64,000 nucleotides of DNA. It comes from Nocardioides ganghwensis (lineage in GTDB: Bacteria > Actinomycetota > Actinomycetes > Propionibacteriales > Nocardioidaceae). A program made the position numbers and the translations under genes. Shown here in pieces: positions 29,533-38,074 of this stretch. The stretch's first letter is position 1. Each line of letters begins with the position of its first letter. The notes below the pieces were generated by a model that was not told the origin of the DNA, made no database searches, and was given only the letters and a program-made list of their open reading frames with translations. Location of the stretch: contig NZ_JACXYX010000002.1 of NCBI RefSeq assembly GCF_014779655.1, positions 248,001-312,000 of the forward strand, written 5' to 3'.

Positions 29533-30996
29533 TCATCGTCGGCGGGGTCGCGGGACGCCGGGCGGATCTGGTGGGTCGAGTGCGGTGGTGCCTGATCTGT
29601 CGCGTCGGTAGCGGTGGCCGTGGGGGCTGGTCCACTCGAACACCCCGGGCGCGGTCATCCGGTAGTTCCAGGCCGAATGCGTCTTGAGCCGGTGGTGGAA
29701 CCGGCACAGGCAGGCGAGGTTGTCGCTGCGAGTCGGGCCGGGCTGGGGTCTGCCTTCGGCTTCGGCGTGATGGTCGTAGGCGGTGATGTGGTCGATGTCG
29801 CAGCCGCGAGCGGGTCTCGTGCAGGACGGGAACACGCAGGTGCGGTCGCGGAGGATGATCTGCTCGCGGATCCGGTCGGGGACCTCGTAGCCCTGCGCGG
29901 TGAGCTGGGTGTTGAGGTCGATGACGGGCTTGATGGTCACCTTCGTACGGGAGTCGGCACACCACGATCGGATCTGGTCGAGCAGCACGAGGCGCTGCCC
30001 GTTCTCCATGCGACCCGTGGGGCCGAACACGGTCTGCTCGCCGACCACGGAGGCGTCGAAGTGGGCGTGGATGACGACCTCGCGCGCGGCCGGCAGGTCC
30101 GGCCGGTCGTCGGTGGAGTCCACTCGGTCCTGTCTGCTGGTGTCCGGGTGCGGCCCGCTGGCGCGGTCCGTGCCCGGGCCCCCGGGCAGGAGGTCGAGCG
30201 CGGTCTGCGTGCGGGCGAGGTCCCCGAGGGCCTTGGCCCGCCGCACGTTGAGCGATTCGGTCGAGCCGAGGGCCTTCTGGAGTTCTGCGTGGTGGGCGAC
30301 GGCACGGTCGAGGTCGAGGGCATCGGCGATGTCGAGGTCGGCCTCCAGGTGCAGGGTGCCGGCGTAGTGCACGTCGTCGGTGTCCACGGTGACGTGGCGG
30401 GGGTCGACGTGCTGCCACCCCTCCTCGGGGTCCTTGGTGGGGTCGGCGGTGGCGAGGTCGTAGCGCTTGATGGTCTCGGCGAGGAGCCGGTCGAGCTGCG
30501 CCTGCCCGATCCGCCCGGCCACGGCGGCGACCTGGGAGTCGACGAACCCCGCCGCCTCACGGGTGAGGGAAGGAGCCGCGTGGATAGTGGTCTCCGCGAC
30601 GGCCCTGGCCCGCCACGCCGGCACCTGCCCGGCGTGGACCTGGCCCCACAACCGCGGGAGCCGGTGGCGCAGCTCGAGGGCGTGGCCGATGAGCTTCTTC
30701 GCCGCCGTGGTCGAGATGCCGAGGACGGTGCCGAGCTCGGCGACGCAGAACTCCGCCACCAGCGGAGTCCCGTCGCCGGCGATGGGCTCCTCGTGCTCAC
30801 ACCCCGGCACCGTGAACGAAGCCGCGTCGTGGATCGACTCCGGCGGGTGCAGGTCCGCCCAGCGGGCCGCGAGGACCAGCTGGTCTGCCGCAGCCCGGTG
30901 CTCGGCGGCCTTGCGGTCACGGATCGCGGACAGCACATCGGAGGCCGAGAGGTCGTCTGCGACCCCTCGTGCCCCGGCTGCCAGCCCGTCGATCAT
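29533..30996 (-). CDS. DUF222 / HNH endonuclease-domain protein
   Basis: About 487 residues. A long helical DUF222 region (VAELGTVLGISTTAAKKLIG, then LPRLWGQVHAGQVPAWRAR) is followed by a C-terminal HNH nuclease: CVFPSC, then CDIDHITAYDHH and NLACLCRFHHRLKTHSAW, with the Cys pair and His residues intact. This is the abundant actinobacterial family related to the mycobacterial 13E12 repeat proteins; many copies per genome are usual, and function is unknown. The ATG at 30996 has TACACT 7 bases upstream; about 69 codons of open frame before it run through an intergenic repeat and are not coding. Confidence 0.85.
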   Translation of the reverse strand: MIDGLAAGARGVADDLSASDVLSAIRDRKAAEHRAAADQLVLAARWADLHPPESIHDAASFTVPGCEHEEPIAGDGTPLVAEFCVAELGTVLGISTTAAKKLIGHALELRHRLPRLWGQVHAGQVPAWRARAVAETTIHAAPSLTREAAGFVDSQVAAVAGRIGQAQLDRLLAETIKRYDLATADPTKDPEEGWQHVDPRHVTVDTDDVHYAGTLHLEADLDIADALDLDRAVAHHAELQKALGSTESLNVRRAKALGDLARTQTALDLLPGGPGTDRASGPHPDTSRQDRVDSTDDRPDLPAAREVVIHAHFDASVVGEQTVFGPTGRMENGQRLVLLDQIRSWCADSRTKVTIKPVIDLNTQLTAQGYEVPDRIREQIILRDRTCVFPSCTRPARGCDIDHITAYDHHAEAEGRPQPGPTRSDNLACLCRFHHRLKTHSAWNYRMTAPGVFEWTSPHGHRYRRDRSGTTALDPPDPPGVPRPRRR

Positions 30997-31003
30997 GTGA
31001 TCG

Positions 31004-31009
31004 AGTGTA
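31004..31009 (-). promoter_or_regulatory. -10 box of the leaderless HNH gene
   Basis: Minus-strand TACACT, 7 bases, ATG at 30996. Confidence 0.5.
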
Positions 31010-31068
31010 GTCGTCGGGTCCGACAACGGCCGTGCCCGCGGATGGTTGCCGGCAAGTGCATCTGGACT

Positions 31069-31160
31069 GGTTTCGACACGGTCGCTGCGCGACCTGCTCA
31101 ACCGGCGGAGGGCGGGAGCGGGATGGTTTCGAGGCTTGCTGCGCTCGCACGTCGACCACC
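31069..31160. repeat. Nocardioides-type intergenic repeat, two half-units
   Basis: Two related blocks begin GGTTTCGA: 31069-31103 (GGTTTCGACACGGTCGCTGC and on to CTCAACC) and 31125-31160 (GGTTTCGAGGCTTGCTGCGC and on to GACCACC). Each contains a short GCTGCGC or GTCGCTGCGCGAC palindrome. A third copy of the second block occurs at 60957-60993. The region between the HNH start and the membrane gene holds nothing else. Confidence 0.6.
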
Positions 31161-31181
31161 GAGACTGCAGGCGTCGGGCGG

Positions 31182-31544
31182 TCAGCCCGACTCCTCCAGG
31201 CACGTCTCGTCGGGGACGTTGCGCGGGCAGCCGCGGAGGTCCGAGCCGATGACGAGCCCTGTGAGCAGGGTAGCGAGGACGGCGAGCGCGAGGGCGTACG
31301 CAGCGAGCCGCCCGCTGCGGCGTACGAGGGCGTAGATGGCCAAGGGGAGGCCGGCCACGACGCCGGTCGCGAGCAGCAGGACGCGGGTGAGGTCCGGGTC
31401 GGTCGCGCGGCCGAAGCCGCCGCCCGTGCAGCCCGAGACGCCGCAGATGGAGAAGCCGGCGACGAGGGCGGGTCCGGCGGCGAGCACCAGCCCCAGGACG
31501 ACGAGTGCCGCCGCGAGCGGCGCCGAGACGCTACGTGGCTCCAT
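31182..31544 (-). CDS. Small membrane protein
   Basis: About 120 residues with three hydrophobic segments: near the N-terminus (LAAALVVLGLVLAAGPALVA), in the middle (VLLLATGVVAGLPLAIYALV) and near the C-terminus (YALALAVLATLLTGLVIG). Two Cys pairs (CGVSGC after the first segment and CPRNVPDETC at the end) lie where they could form disulfides outside the membrane. No family recognised. I use the ATG at 31544, with CAGGGT 6 bases upstream; an in-frame ATG at 31580 adds 12 residues. Confidence 0.6.
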   Translation of the reverse strand: MEPRSVSAPLAAALVVLGLVLAAGPALVAGFSICGVSGCTGGGFGRATDPDLTRVLLLATGVVAGLPLAIYALVRRSGRLAAYALALAVLATLLTGLVIGSDLRGCPRNVPDETCLEESG

Positions 31545-31711
31545 CCCGTCACCCTGCCAGACGTCCAGGATCGGCCCCATGCCGCGCGTCCGATGGCTTC
31601 GAGGTCGAGGTCGTCGCCGGCGAGTGACCTCCGGAAGGGTGGTCGCGCCGGCCGCGGCATCGGGTCTAGGTTGCTGGGTGGTCCGACGAAGCTGATCCTC
31701 GGGAGGCGACC

Positions 31712-33424
31712 ATGGGCTCCGACACCCTCATCAATGCGACCTGGCTGGACTACCTGCTGGTCGCGATCTACTTCGGCTTCGTCCTCGGCATCGGGGTGAT
31801 GGCGCGGCGGTCGGTCTCGGACTCGATCGACTTCTTCCTCTCCGGCCGCTCACTGCCGGCGTGGGTGACCGGTCTGGCGTTCATCTCCGCCAACCTCGGT
31901 GCGGTCGAGATCATGGGCATGTCCGCCAACGGCGCCCAGCTCGGCCTGCCGACCTTCCACTACTTCTGGGTCGGTGCCGTCCCGGCGATGCTCTTCCTCG
32001 GCGTCGTGATGATGCCGTTCTACTACGGCTCCAAGGTGCGCTCGGTGCCGGAGTTCATGTTCCGCCGGTTCGGCACCGGAGCCCACCTGGTCAACGCCAT
32101 CAGCTTCGCGGTCGCCCAGCTGCTGATCGCCGGCGTCAACCTCGCCCTCCTCGCCGGCATCGTGCGCGCCCTGCTGGGCTGGCCGATCTGGGTCTCGCTC
32201 ATCGTCGCCGGGGCGGTGGTGCTGTCGTACATCACGCTGGGCGGACTGAGCGCGGCGATCTACAACGAGGTGCTGCAGTTCTTCGTCATCGTCGCCTCCC
32301 TGCTCCCGCTGACCCTCATCGGCCTGAACCGCGTCGGGGGCTGGGACGGCCTGACCGAGAAGATCAGCGCCGCCTCGGCGGGCGCGTCCTCGTCGTCCGA
32401 CGCGCCACCGGCCGAGCAACAGCTGAACGCCTGGCCGGGCGAGGCGCTCTCCGGCTTCGACTCCCCGCTCCTGTCGGTGATCGGCATCGTCTTCGGCCTG
32501 GGCTTCGTGCTGTCCTTCGGCTACTGGACGACCAACTTCGTCGAGGTCCAGCGGGCGATGGCCTCCGACTCCATCTCCGCCGCGAGGAAGACGCCGATCA
32601 TCGGCGCCTTCCCCAAGATGTTCGTGCCCTTCATCGTGATCGTGCCCGGCATGATCTCCGCCGTCCTGGTCGCGGAGATGATCGAGCTCAAGGACGGCGG
32701 CAGTCCCGCGGGCGGGGCCTCCGGCGACGTGACCTACAACGACGCCCTGCTCCTGCTGATGCGCGACGTCCTGCCCAACGGCCTCCTCGGCCTCGCGATC
32801 GCCGGCCTCCTCGCGGCCTTCATGGCCGGCATGGCGGCCAACATCTCCGCCTTCAACACGGTGTTCTCCTACGACCTGTGGCAGCGCTACATCCGCAAGG
32901 ACCACTCCGACGACTACTACCTGCGGATCGGCCGGCTGGCCACCGTGGGGGCGACGGTCATCGCGATCTTCACCGCCCAGATCGCGCTCGGCTACGACAA
33001 CGTCATGAACTACCTCCAGACGCTGTTCGGGTTCTTCAACGCCCCGCTCTTCGCGACGTTCATCCTCGGCATGTTCTGGAAGCGGATGACCCCGACGGCC
33101 GGCTGGGTGGGCCTGGTGGCGGGCACGCTGTCGGCCATCGCCGTCGACCGCGCCGCCGCGGCCGGCGTCTTCGAGCTGTCCGGGCAGGGGGTGGCGTTCC
33201 TCGCGGCGTCGGTCGCCTTCGTGGTCGACATCGTGCTGAGCATCGTGGTGTCGCTCGTGACCAAGCCCAAGCCCGCCGAGGAGCTCCGGGGCCTGGTCTA
33301 CTCCGAGACGCCCCGCGAGGACCGCACCGACCCGAACGAGGCGTCGTACCCGTGGTACCGGCGCACTGCACCGCTCGCCGGCATCGCGCTCGCGATGGTC
33401 ATCGTCCTCAACTTCGCCTTCTGA
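31712..33424 (+). CDS. Sodium:solute symporter (SSS family)
   Basis: 570 residues, about 13 membrane segments. Family features include the N-terminal YFLLAIYFGFVLG-like first helix, FFLSGRSLPAWVTGLAFISA, which is the conserved SSS start, and the gating-region sequence AGLLAAFMAGMAANISAFNT. A Ser/Ala-rich loop near residues 228-243 is unusual but harmless. GGGAGG precedes the ATG. It is the first gene of the purine island and probably imports urate, allantoin or another purine breakdown product with sodium; the substrate is inferred only from position. Confidence 0.9.
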   Translation: MGSDTLINATWLDYLLVAIYFGFVLGIGVMARRSVSDSIDFFLSGRSLPAWVTGLAFISANLGAVEIMGMSANGAQLGLPTFHYFWVGAVPAMLFLGVVMMPFYYGSKVRSVPEFMFRRFGTGAHLVNAISFAVAQLLIAGVNLALLAGIVRALLGWPIWVSLIVAGAVVLSYITLGGLSAAIYNEVLQFFVIVASLLPLTLIGLNRVGGWDGLTEKISAASAGASSSSDAPPAEQQLNAWPGEALSGFDSPLLSVIGIVFGLGFVLSFGYWTTNFVEVQRAMASDSISAARKTPIIGAFPKMFVPFIVIVPGMISAVLVAEMIELKDGGSPAGGASGDVTYNDALLLLMRDVLPNGLLGLAIAGLLAAFMAGMAANISAFNTVFSYDLWQRYIRKDHSDDYYLRIGRLATVGATVIAIFTAQIALGYDNVMNYLQTLFGFFNAPLFATFILGMFWKRMTPTAGWVGLVAGTLSAIAVDRAAAAGVFELSGQGVAFLAASVAFVVDIVLSIVVSLVTKPKPAEELRGLVYSETPREDRTDPNEASYPWYRRTAPLAGIALAMVIVLNFAF

Positions 33425-33435
33425 GAGGGGCCAGC

Positions 33436-33750
33436 ATGTCCACGACGACGTCCGAGACCGACGGCAGGCCCAAGAAGGCCGGCCTCTTCGACATCCGCAA
33501 CATCATCGGTGCCCTGATGGCGCTGTACGGCGTGATCCTCGCGCTGGCCGGCCTGTTCGGCGAGCACGAGCCGGAGAAGACCGGCGGGGTGAACGCCAAC
33601 CTCTGGACCGGCGTGGCCCTGCTCGCGGTGGGGCTGGGGTTCTTCGCGTGGGCGAAGATCCGGCCGATCGTCGTACCTCCCGACGTGGACCGCCCCGACG
33701 ACGACCCGACGCGCCCGGCGCCCCAGCGCAAGAGGCCGCCCGCGCACTGA
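33436..33750 (+). CDS. Small membrane protein linked to the symporter
   Basis: 104 residues, starting 11 bases after the symporter stop. An N-terminal hydrophilic stretch (KKAGLFDIRNIIG), two membrane segments (IIGALMALYGVILALAGLFG and LWTGVALLAVGLGFFAWAKI) and a Pro/Asp/Arg-rich tail follow. It may be an accessory subunit of the symporter, comparable to small partner proteins in other SSS operons. No catalytic motif. GAGAGGGG precedes the ATG. Confidence 0.75.
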   Translation: MSTTTSETDGRPKKAGLFDIRNIIGALMALYGVILALAGLFGEHEPEKTGGVNANLWTGVALLAVGLGFFAWAKIRPIVVPPDVDRPDDDPTRPAPQRKRPPAH

Positions 33751-33759
33751 GCCATGCCC

Positions 33760-33765
33760 TAGATT
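33760..33765 (+). promoter_or_regulatory. -10 box before the DUF6986-uricase operon
   Basis: TAGATT followed by 6 bases and the ATG at 33772; no Shine-Dalgarno. It suggests that the urate operon can be transcribed separately from the symporter. Confidence 0.5.
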
Positions 33766-33771
33766 CCCTGC

Positions 33772-35040
33772 ATGCAACGTCGCGAGCGCCTCGACCGCCT
33801 GGTGGGCGAGCTCACCGACGACCTCGACGCGCGGCTCGCCGCGGTCGACGACGCGCTGGCCGCGAACTACCCCGGTGAGCGCCCCGGGCGCCAGCCCGTG
33901 CACACGCTGTACGTCCCGGCCGACCGCTTCCACGCCGACCTCGTGGCCGAGCACGGGGCCGCCGCGCTGGCCGCCGTCGACGCCCACGAGGACCTGCTCC
34001 TCGGGGTCCTCGACGACGACCGGGGCCTGCTCGCCCGGGTCCGCGACAAGCTCACCCGCGAGCCCGTCGAGGACCTGCGCATCGACCTCGAGGACGGCTA
34101 CGGCACGCGTGCCGACGACGAGGAGGACCACGACGCCGAGCGCGCCGCGGCCGAGCTGCGCTCCGCGATCGACGCCGGCACGGCGCCCTCCTTCACCGGC
34201 ATCCGGGTCAAGGGCTTCGAGGCTCCGACCCGCCGCCGCGGCGTACGCACCCTGACCCTGTTCCTCGCCCGTCTCGTCGCGGACGGCCCGCTGCCCGGCG
34301 GGTTCGTCGTGACGCTGCCCAAGGTGACGGCGGTGGAGCAGGTCGAGGCGCTGGTGCACGCGGCCGGCCGGCTCGAGGCGGCGCTCGGGCTCGACGCGGG
34401 TGCACTGCGCTTCGAGATCCAGGTCGAGACCCCGCAGTCCATCCTCGGCCCCGACGGCACCGCGCTCGTGGCTCGGATGGTCCACGCCTCCGACGGCCGC
34501 TGCACGGGCCTGCACTACGGCACCTACGACTACTCCGCCTCCTGCGGGATCGCGGCCGCCCACCAGAGCCTCGAGCACCCGGTCGCCGACCACGCCAAGG
34601 CCGTCATGCAGGCCGCGGCGGCGGGCACGGGCGTACGCCTCTCCGACGGCTCGACCAACGTGCTCCCGGTCGGCGAGCCCGACCAGGTCGCGGCTGCGTG
34701 GCACAACCACCTCCGGCTGGTCCGCCGGTCGCTCGAGCGCGGCTACTACCAGGGCTGGGACCTGCACCCCGCGCAGCTCCCGACCCGCTACGCCGCCACG
34801 TTCGCGTTCTACCGCGACGGCTTCCCGGCCGCGGCGGCGCGGCTGCGCGCCTACCTCGGTCAGCAGAACTCCGCGATCCTCGACGAGCCCGCGACCGCCC
34901 GCGCGCTCGCCGACTTCGTGCTGCGCGGCCTCGACTGCGGCGCCGTCTCGCCGGACGAGGTCAAGGACGCCGGGCTGCTCGACATCCACGCGCTGGCCGG
35001 GCTGGCCCACCGCACCAGCGACACCGACGAAGAGGACTGA
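33772..35040 (+). CDS. DUF6986 protein, CitE/HpcH-like aldolase or lyase fold
   Basis: 422 residues, cytoplasmic. The core resembles the CitE/HpcH/malyl-CoA-lyase TIM barrel: LRIDLEDGYG (compare the DLEDAV motif), VTLPKVTAVEQVEALV, the metal-ligand-like FEIQVETPQSIL and YGTYDYSASCGIAAAHQ. The C-terminus YYQGWDLHPAQLPTRYAATF is specific to the family. It lies one base before uricase and must be co-translated with the urate pathway. No reaction is established that I know of. A role in handling glyoxylate or a ureido intermediate is inference from fold and position. Confidence 0.75.
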   Translation: MQRRERLDRLVGELTDDLDARLAAVDDALAANYPGERPGRQPVHTLYVPADRFHADLVAEHGAAALAAVDAHEDLLLGVLDDDRGLLARVRDKLTREPVEDLRIDLEDGYGTRADDEEDHDAERAAAELRSAIDAGTAPSFTGIRVKGFEAPTRRRGVRTLTLFLARLVADGPLPGGFVVTLPKVTAVEQVEALVHAAGRLEAALGLDAGALRFEIQVETPQSILGPDGTALVARMVHASDGRCTGLHYGTYDYSASCGIAAAHQSLEHPVADHAKAVMQAAAAGTGVRLSDGSTNVLPVGEPDQVAAAWHNHLRLVRRSLERGYYQGWDLHPAQLPTRYAATFAFYRDGFPAAAARLRAYLGQQNSAILDEPATARALADFVLRGLDCGAVSPDEVKDAGLLDIHALAGLAHRTSDTDEED

Positions 35041-35041
35041 G

Positions 35042-35902
35042 ATGGGGATCGTGCTGGGACCGAACCGCTACGGCAAGGCGGAGTCGCGGGTCGTACGCAT
35101 CGTGCGCGACACCGCGCGCCACGAGATCCGCGACCTAAACGTCTCGACGGCGCTCCACGGCGACTTCGCCGCAGCGCACACCGACGGCGACCAGTCGCAG
35201 GTCCTGCCCACCGACACCCAGAAGAACACGGCCTTCGCCTACGCCAAGAAGCACGGCGTCGCCTCGCCCGAGGACTACGCGATCGCCCTCGGAGGTCGGC
35301 TCCTCGAGGCCACTCCCGCCGCCCGGGGTGCGTCAGTGAAGGTCGAGGAGTACGCCTGGGACCGCATCGAGGTCGACGGGCGGGGCCACGACCACTCGTT
35401 CGTGCGGCGAGGGGGTGAGGTCCGCCTCGCCAGGGTCGACGTGGAGCGCGACCGCACCGAGGTCCGCGCCGGGCTCGAGGACCTCGTGGTGCTGAAGTCC
35501 ACCGGCTCGGAGTTCAAGGACTTCCTGCACGACGAGTACACGACGCTCCCCGACGCGGACGACCGCATCCTGGCGACCGCGCTGCGGGCCGAGTGGACCT
35601 ACGCGCGCGTCGACGGGATCGACTGGAACGCGACGTACGCCGACGTGCGGGCGATCATGCTCGCCACCTTCGCCACGACCCACAGCCGGGCCCTCCAGGA
35701 GACTCTCTACGCCATGGGGCGGGCCGTGCTGGAGGCGCATGGCGACATCCAGGCCATCGCCTTCAGGGCCCCCAACAAGCACCACTTCCTCGTCGACCTG
35801 GAGCCCTTCGGCCTCGACAACGCCGGCGAGGTCTTCATCGCCGCCGACCGGCCGTACGGCCTCATCGAGGCGACCGTGGTGCGCGAGGGGGAGCCGTCAT
35901 GA
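35042..35902 (+). CDS. pucL: Urate oxidase (factor-independent urate hydroxylase)
   Basis: 286 residues, cofactor-free oxidation of urate to 5-hydroxyisourate and H2O2. Tandem tunnelling-fold domains. The catalytic Lys in GPNRYGKAESRVVRI, the Thr in LPTDTQKNT and the His-containing PNKHHFLVDL are visible. Full length. The ATG is one base after the preceding stop, and the stop overlaps uraD by 4 bases. The translated frame is open far upstream, but the conserved start fixes the ATG. Confidence 0.96.
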   Translation: MGIVLGPNRYGKAESRVVRIVRDTARHEIRDLNVSTALHGDFAAAHTDGDQSQVLPTDTQKNTAFAYAKKHGVASPEDYAIALGGRLLEATPAARGASVKVEEYAWDRIEVDGRGHDHSFVRRGGEVRLARVDVERDRTEVRAGLEDLVVLKSTGSEFKDFLHDEYTTLPDADDRILATALRAEWTYARVDGIDWNATYADVRAIMLATFATTHSRALQETLYAMGRAVLEAHGDIQAIAFRAPNKHHFLVDLEPFGLDNAGEVFIAADRPYGLIEATVVREGEPS

Positions 35903-36408
35903 GCACGACCACACCGGGACTCGAGGCCTTCAACGAGGCCGACGAGCAGCAGGCCCGCGAGCAGCTGCTCACCTGCCTCGACGCGCCCGGCTGGGCCGAC
36001 CGCGTCCTCGCGGGGCGCCCGTACGCCGACCTCGGCGAGCTCGCGGCCGGCATGGGAGCCGCGGCGGCGACCCTCGACGACGCGGACCTGGAGCAGGCCC
36101 TCGCGCGGCACCCGCGCATCGGCGAGCGCGCCGACGCCGCGAAGCACGACGCGGACCACTCGACCCGCGAGCAGTCGGGCGTGGACGCGTCCGACGCCGA
36201 GCTCGCCCGGCGGCTGGCCGATGGCAACCGGGCCTACGAGGAGCGCTTCGGCCGGGTCTTCATCGTCAGGGCGGCCGGTCGCACCGGACCCGAGATCCTC
36301 GACCACCTCCGGCAGCGCCTCGACAACGATGACGACACCGAGCGCGCGATGACGATCGACCAGCTGACGCAGATCGCGGTCCTGCGCATGAAGGAGGCGT
36401 TGTCCTGA
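35899..36408 (+). CDS. uraD: 2-oxo-4-hydroxy-4-carboxy-5-ureidoimidazoline decarboxylase
   Basis: 169 residues, helical OHCU decarboxylase that converts the product of HIU hydrolase to (S)-allantoin. HPRIGE with the catalytic His, followed by EQSGVD, and FGRVFIVRAAGRTGPEIL match the family. ATGA overlap with uricase and a one-base overlap with uraH show tight coupling. Confidence 0.94.
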   Translation: MSTTTPGLEAFNEADEQQAREQLLTCLDAPGWADRVLAGRPYADLGELAAGMGAAAATLDDADLEQALARHPRIGERADAAKHDADHSTREQSGVDASDAELARRLADGNRAYEERFGRVFIVRAAGRTGPEILDHLRQRLDNDDDTERAMTIDQLTQIAVLRMKEALS

Positions 36409-36740
36409 TGGCCGCCACGACAGCTTCGCTGAGCACCCATGTCCTCGACACGGCGGCGGGCCGGCCCGCCGCCGGCGTCGCGGTCACCCTGGAGACCTCA
36501 GACGGCACGGTCCTCGCCGAGGCGGTCACCGACGCCGACGGCCGGATCGGTGACCTCGCCGCCGACCTGCCAGCGGGCGCGCTGCGGCTGCGCTTCGACA
36601 CCGGCGCCTGGTACGCCGCCCGCGGCGAGGTCACCTTCTATCCCGAGGTGGTGGTGGCCTTCACCCTCTCCGCTGCCGAGCACCACCACGTGCCGCTGCT
36701 GCTGAGCCCCTTCGGCTACTCGACCTACCGGGGAAGCTGA
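36408..36740 (+). CDS. uraH: 5-hydroxyisourate hydrolase (transthyretin-related)
   Basis: 110 residues, beta-sandwich of the transthyretin fold. LSTHVLDTAAGRPAAGVAV at the N-terminus with the active-site His, the middle segment FDTGAWYAARGEVTFYPEV and the C-terminal YSTYRGS signature are all present. Hydrolyses 5-hydroxyisourate to OHCU. It overlaps uraD by one base and is followed 2 bases later by allB. Confidence 0.95.
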   Translation: MAATTASLSTHVLDTAAGRPAAGVAVTLETSDGTVLAEAVTDADGRIGDLAADLPAGALRLRFDTGAWYAARGEVTFYPEVVVAFTLSAAEHHHVPLLLSPFGYSTYRGS

Positions 36741-36742
36741 GC

Positions 36743-38074
36743 GTGACGGACGAGCCCGACATCGTGGTCCGCGCCCGGCGGGCGGTCGTCGGAGGCCGGG
36801 AGCGCCCGGCCGACGTCGGCATCCGCGACGGTCGCGTCGTCGCGGTCACGGCGTACGGCGAGCTCGAGGCGCCCGAGGTCGTGGAGCTGGCCGACGACGA
36901 GGTGCTGCTCCCCGGCCTGGTCGACACCCACGTGCACGTCAACGAGCCCGGCCGCACGGAGTGGGAGGGGTTCGCCAGCGCGACGCGCGCCGCCGCCGCC
37001 GGCGGCGTGACCACGATCGTCGACATGCCGCTCAACAGCATCCCGCCGACCACCACCGTCGCGGCGCTGGAGGAGAAGCGCAACGTGGCCGATGGCCAGG
37101 TCTGGGTGGACGTCGGCTTCTGGGGCGGAGCGGTCCCGGGCAACGTCGGCGACCTCGCCGGACTGGACGAGGCCGGCGTCTTCGGCTTCAAGTGCTTCCT
37201 GCTGGACTCCGGCGTCGAGGAGTTCCCGCACCTCCCGCCGGCCGACTTCGCGGCCGCGATGGCCGAGGTCGCGCGGCTCGGCGCCCTGATGGTCGTGCAC
37301 GCCGAGGACGCCGACGAGGTCGCCGAGTGCGCCCACGGCACGGCCTACCGCGGGTTCCTCGAGAGCCGACCCGACGCGGCGGAGGAGCGGGCGATCGCGC
37401 TCGTCGTCGACACCGCCCGCGCCACCGGCGCCCGCGCCCACGTCGTCCACCTCAGTGCCTCGGGTGCCGTGCCCACCCTGCGTGCCGCCCGCGCCGAGGG
37501 CGTCGACGTGTCGGTCGAGACCTGCCCGCACTACCTGCACTTCGAGGCCGGCTCGATCCCCGACGGCGCCACCGAGCTCAAGTGCTGCCCGCCGATCCGC
37601 GACGCCGACAACCGCGACGCGCTGTGGGCCGCCCTCGGCAGCGGCGACATCGACATGGTCGTCAGCGACCACTCGCCGTGCACCGCCGAGCTCAAGCGCT
37701 CCGAGACCGGCGACTTCGCCGACGCCTGGGGCGGCATCGCCTCCCTCCAGCTCGGCCTGCCGGTCGTCTGGACGTCCGCGCGCGAGCGCGGCGTACCGCT
37801 GGCCGACGTGGTGCGGTGGATGGCGACGGCCCCGGCCCGTCGCGTCGGACTGGCCGGCAAGGGCGAGATCGCCGTCGGCGCCGAGGCGGACCTCTGCGTC
37901 TTCGCCCCGGACGAGGCATGGGTCGTCGACCCCGCCCGGCTGCACCACAAGAACCCCGTCTCGGCCTATGCCGGGCGTACGCTCACGGGCACCGTGCGGG
38001 CCACCTGGCTGCGCGGGCTCCCGGTCGACGTGTCGGCCGGGCCACGGGGTCGGCTGCTGAGGAGACGTGCATGA
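36743..38074 (+). CDS. allB: Allantoinase
   Basis: 443 residues, amidohydrolase superfamily, opens the ring of (S)-allantoin to allantoate. Metal ligands lie in DTHVHVNEPG, the bridging Lys in GFKCFLLDSG, His in VVHAED and VVHLSASG, and Asp in VVSDHSPC. GTG start with a 2-base gap after uraH. The 3' end overlaps the aminohydrolase by 4 bases. Full length. Confidence 0.94.
   Translation: MTDEPDIVVRARRAVVGGRERPADVGIRDGRVVAVTAYGELEAPEVVELADDEVLLPGLVDTHVHVNEPGRTEWEGFASATRAAAAGGVTTIVDMPLNSIPPTTTVAALEEKRNVADGQVWVDVGFWGGAVPGNVGDLAGLDEAGVFGFKCFLLDSGVEEFPHLPPADFAAAMAEVARLGALMVVHAEDADEVAECAHGTAYRGFLESRPDAAEERAIALVVDTARATGARAHVVHLSASGAVPTLRAARAEGVDVSVETCPHYLHFEAGSIPDGATELKCCPPIRDADNRDALWAALGSGDIDMVVSDHSPCTAELKRSETGDFADAWGGIASLQLGLPVVWTSARERGVPLADVVRWMATAPARRVGLAGKGEIAVGAEADLCVFAPDEAWVVDPARLHHKNPVSAYAGRTLTGTVRATWLRGLPVDVSAGPRGRLLRRRA

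Noticed and set aside
29533-30996. DUF222/HNH gene as part of a mobile element
   Set aside because: No integrase, transposase, terminal repeats or target duplication surround it; the family is widespread on actinobacterial chromosomes.
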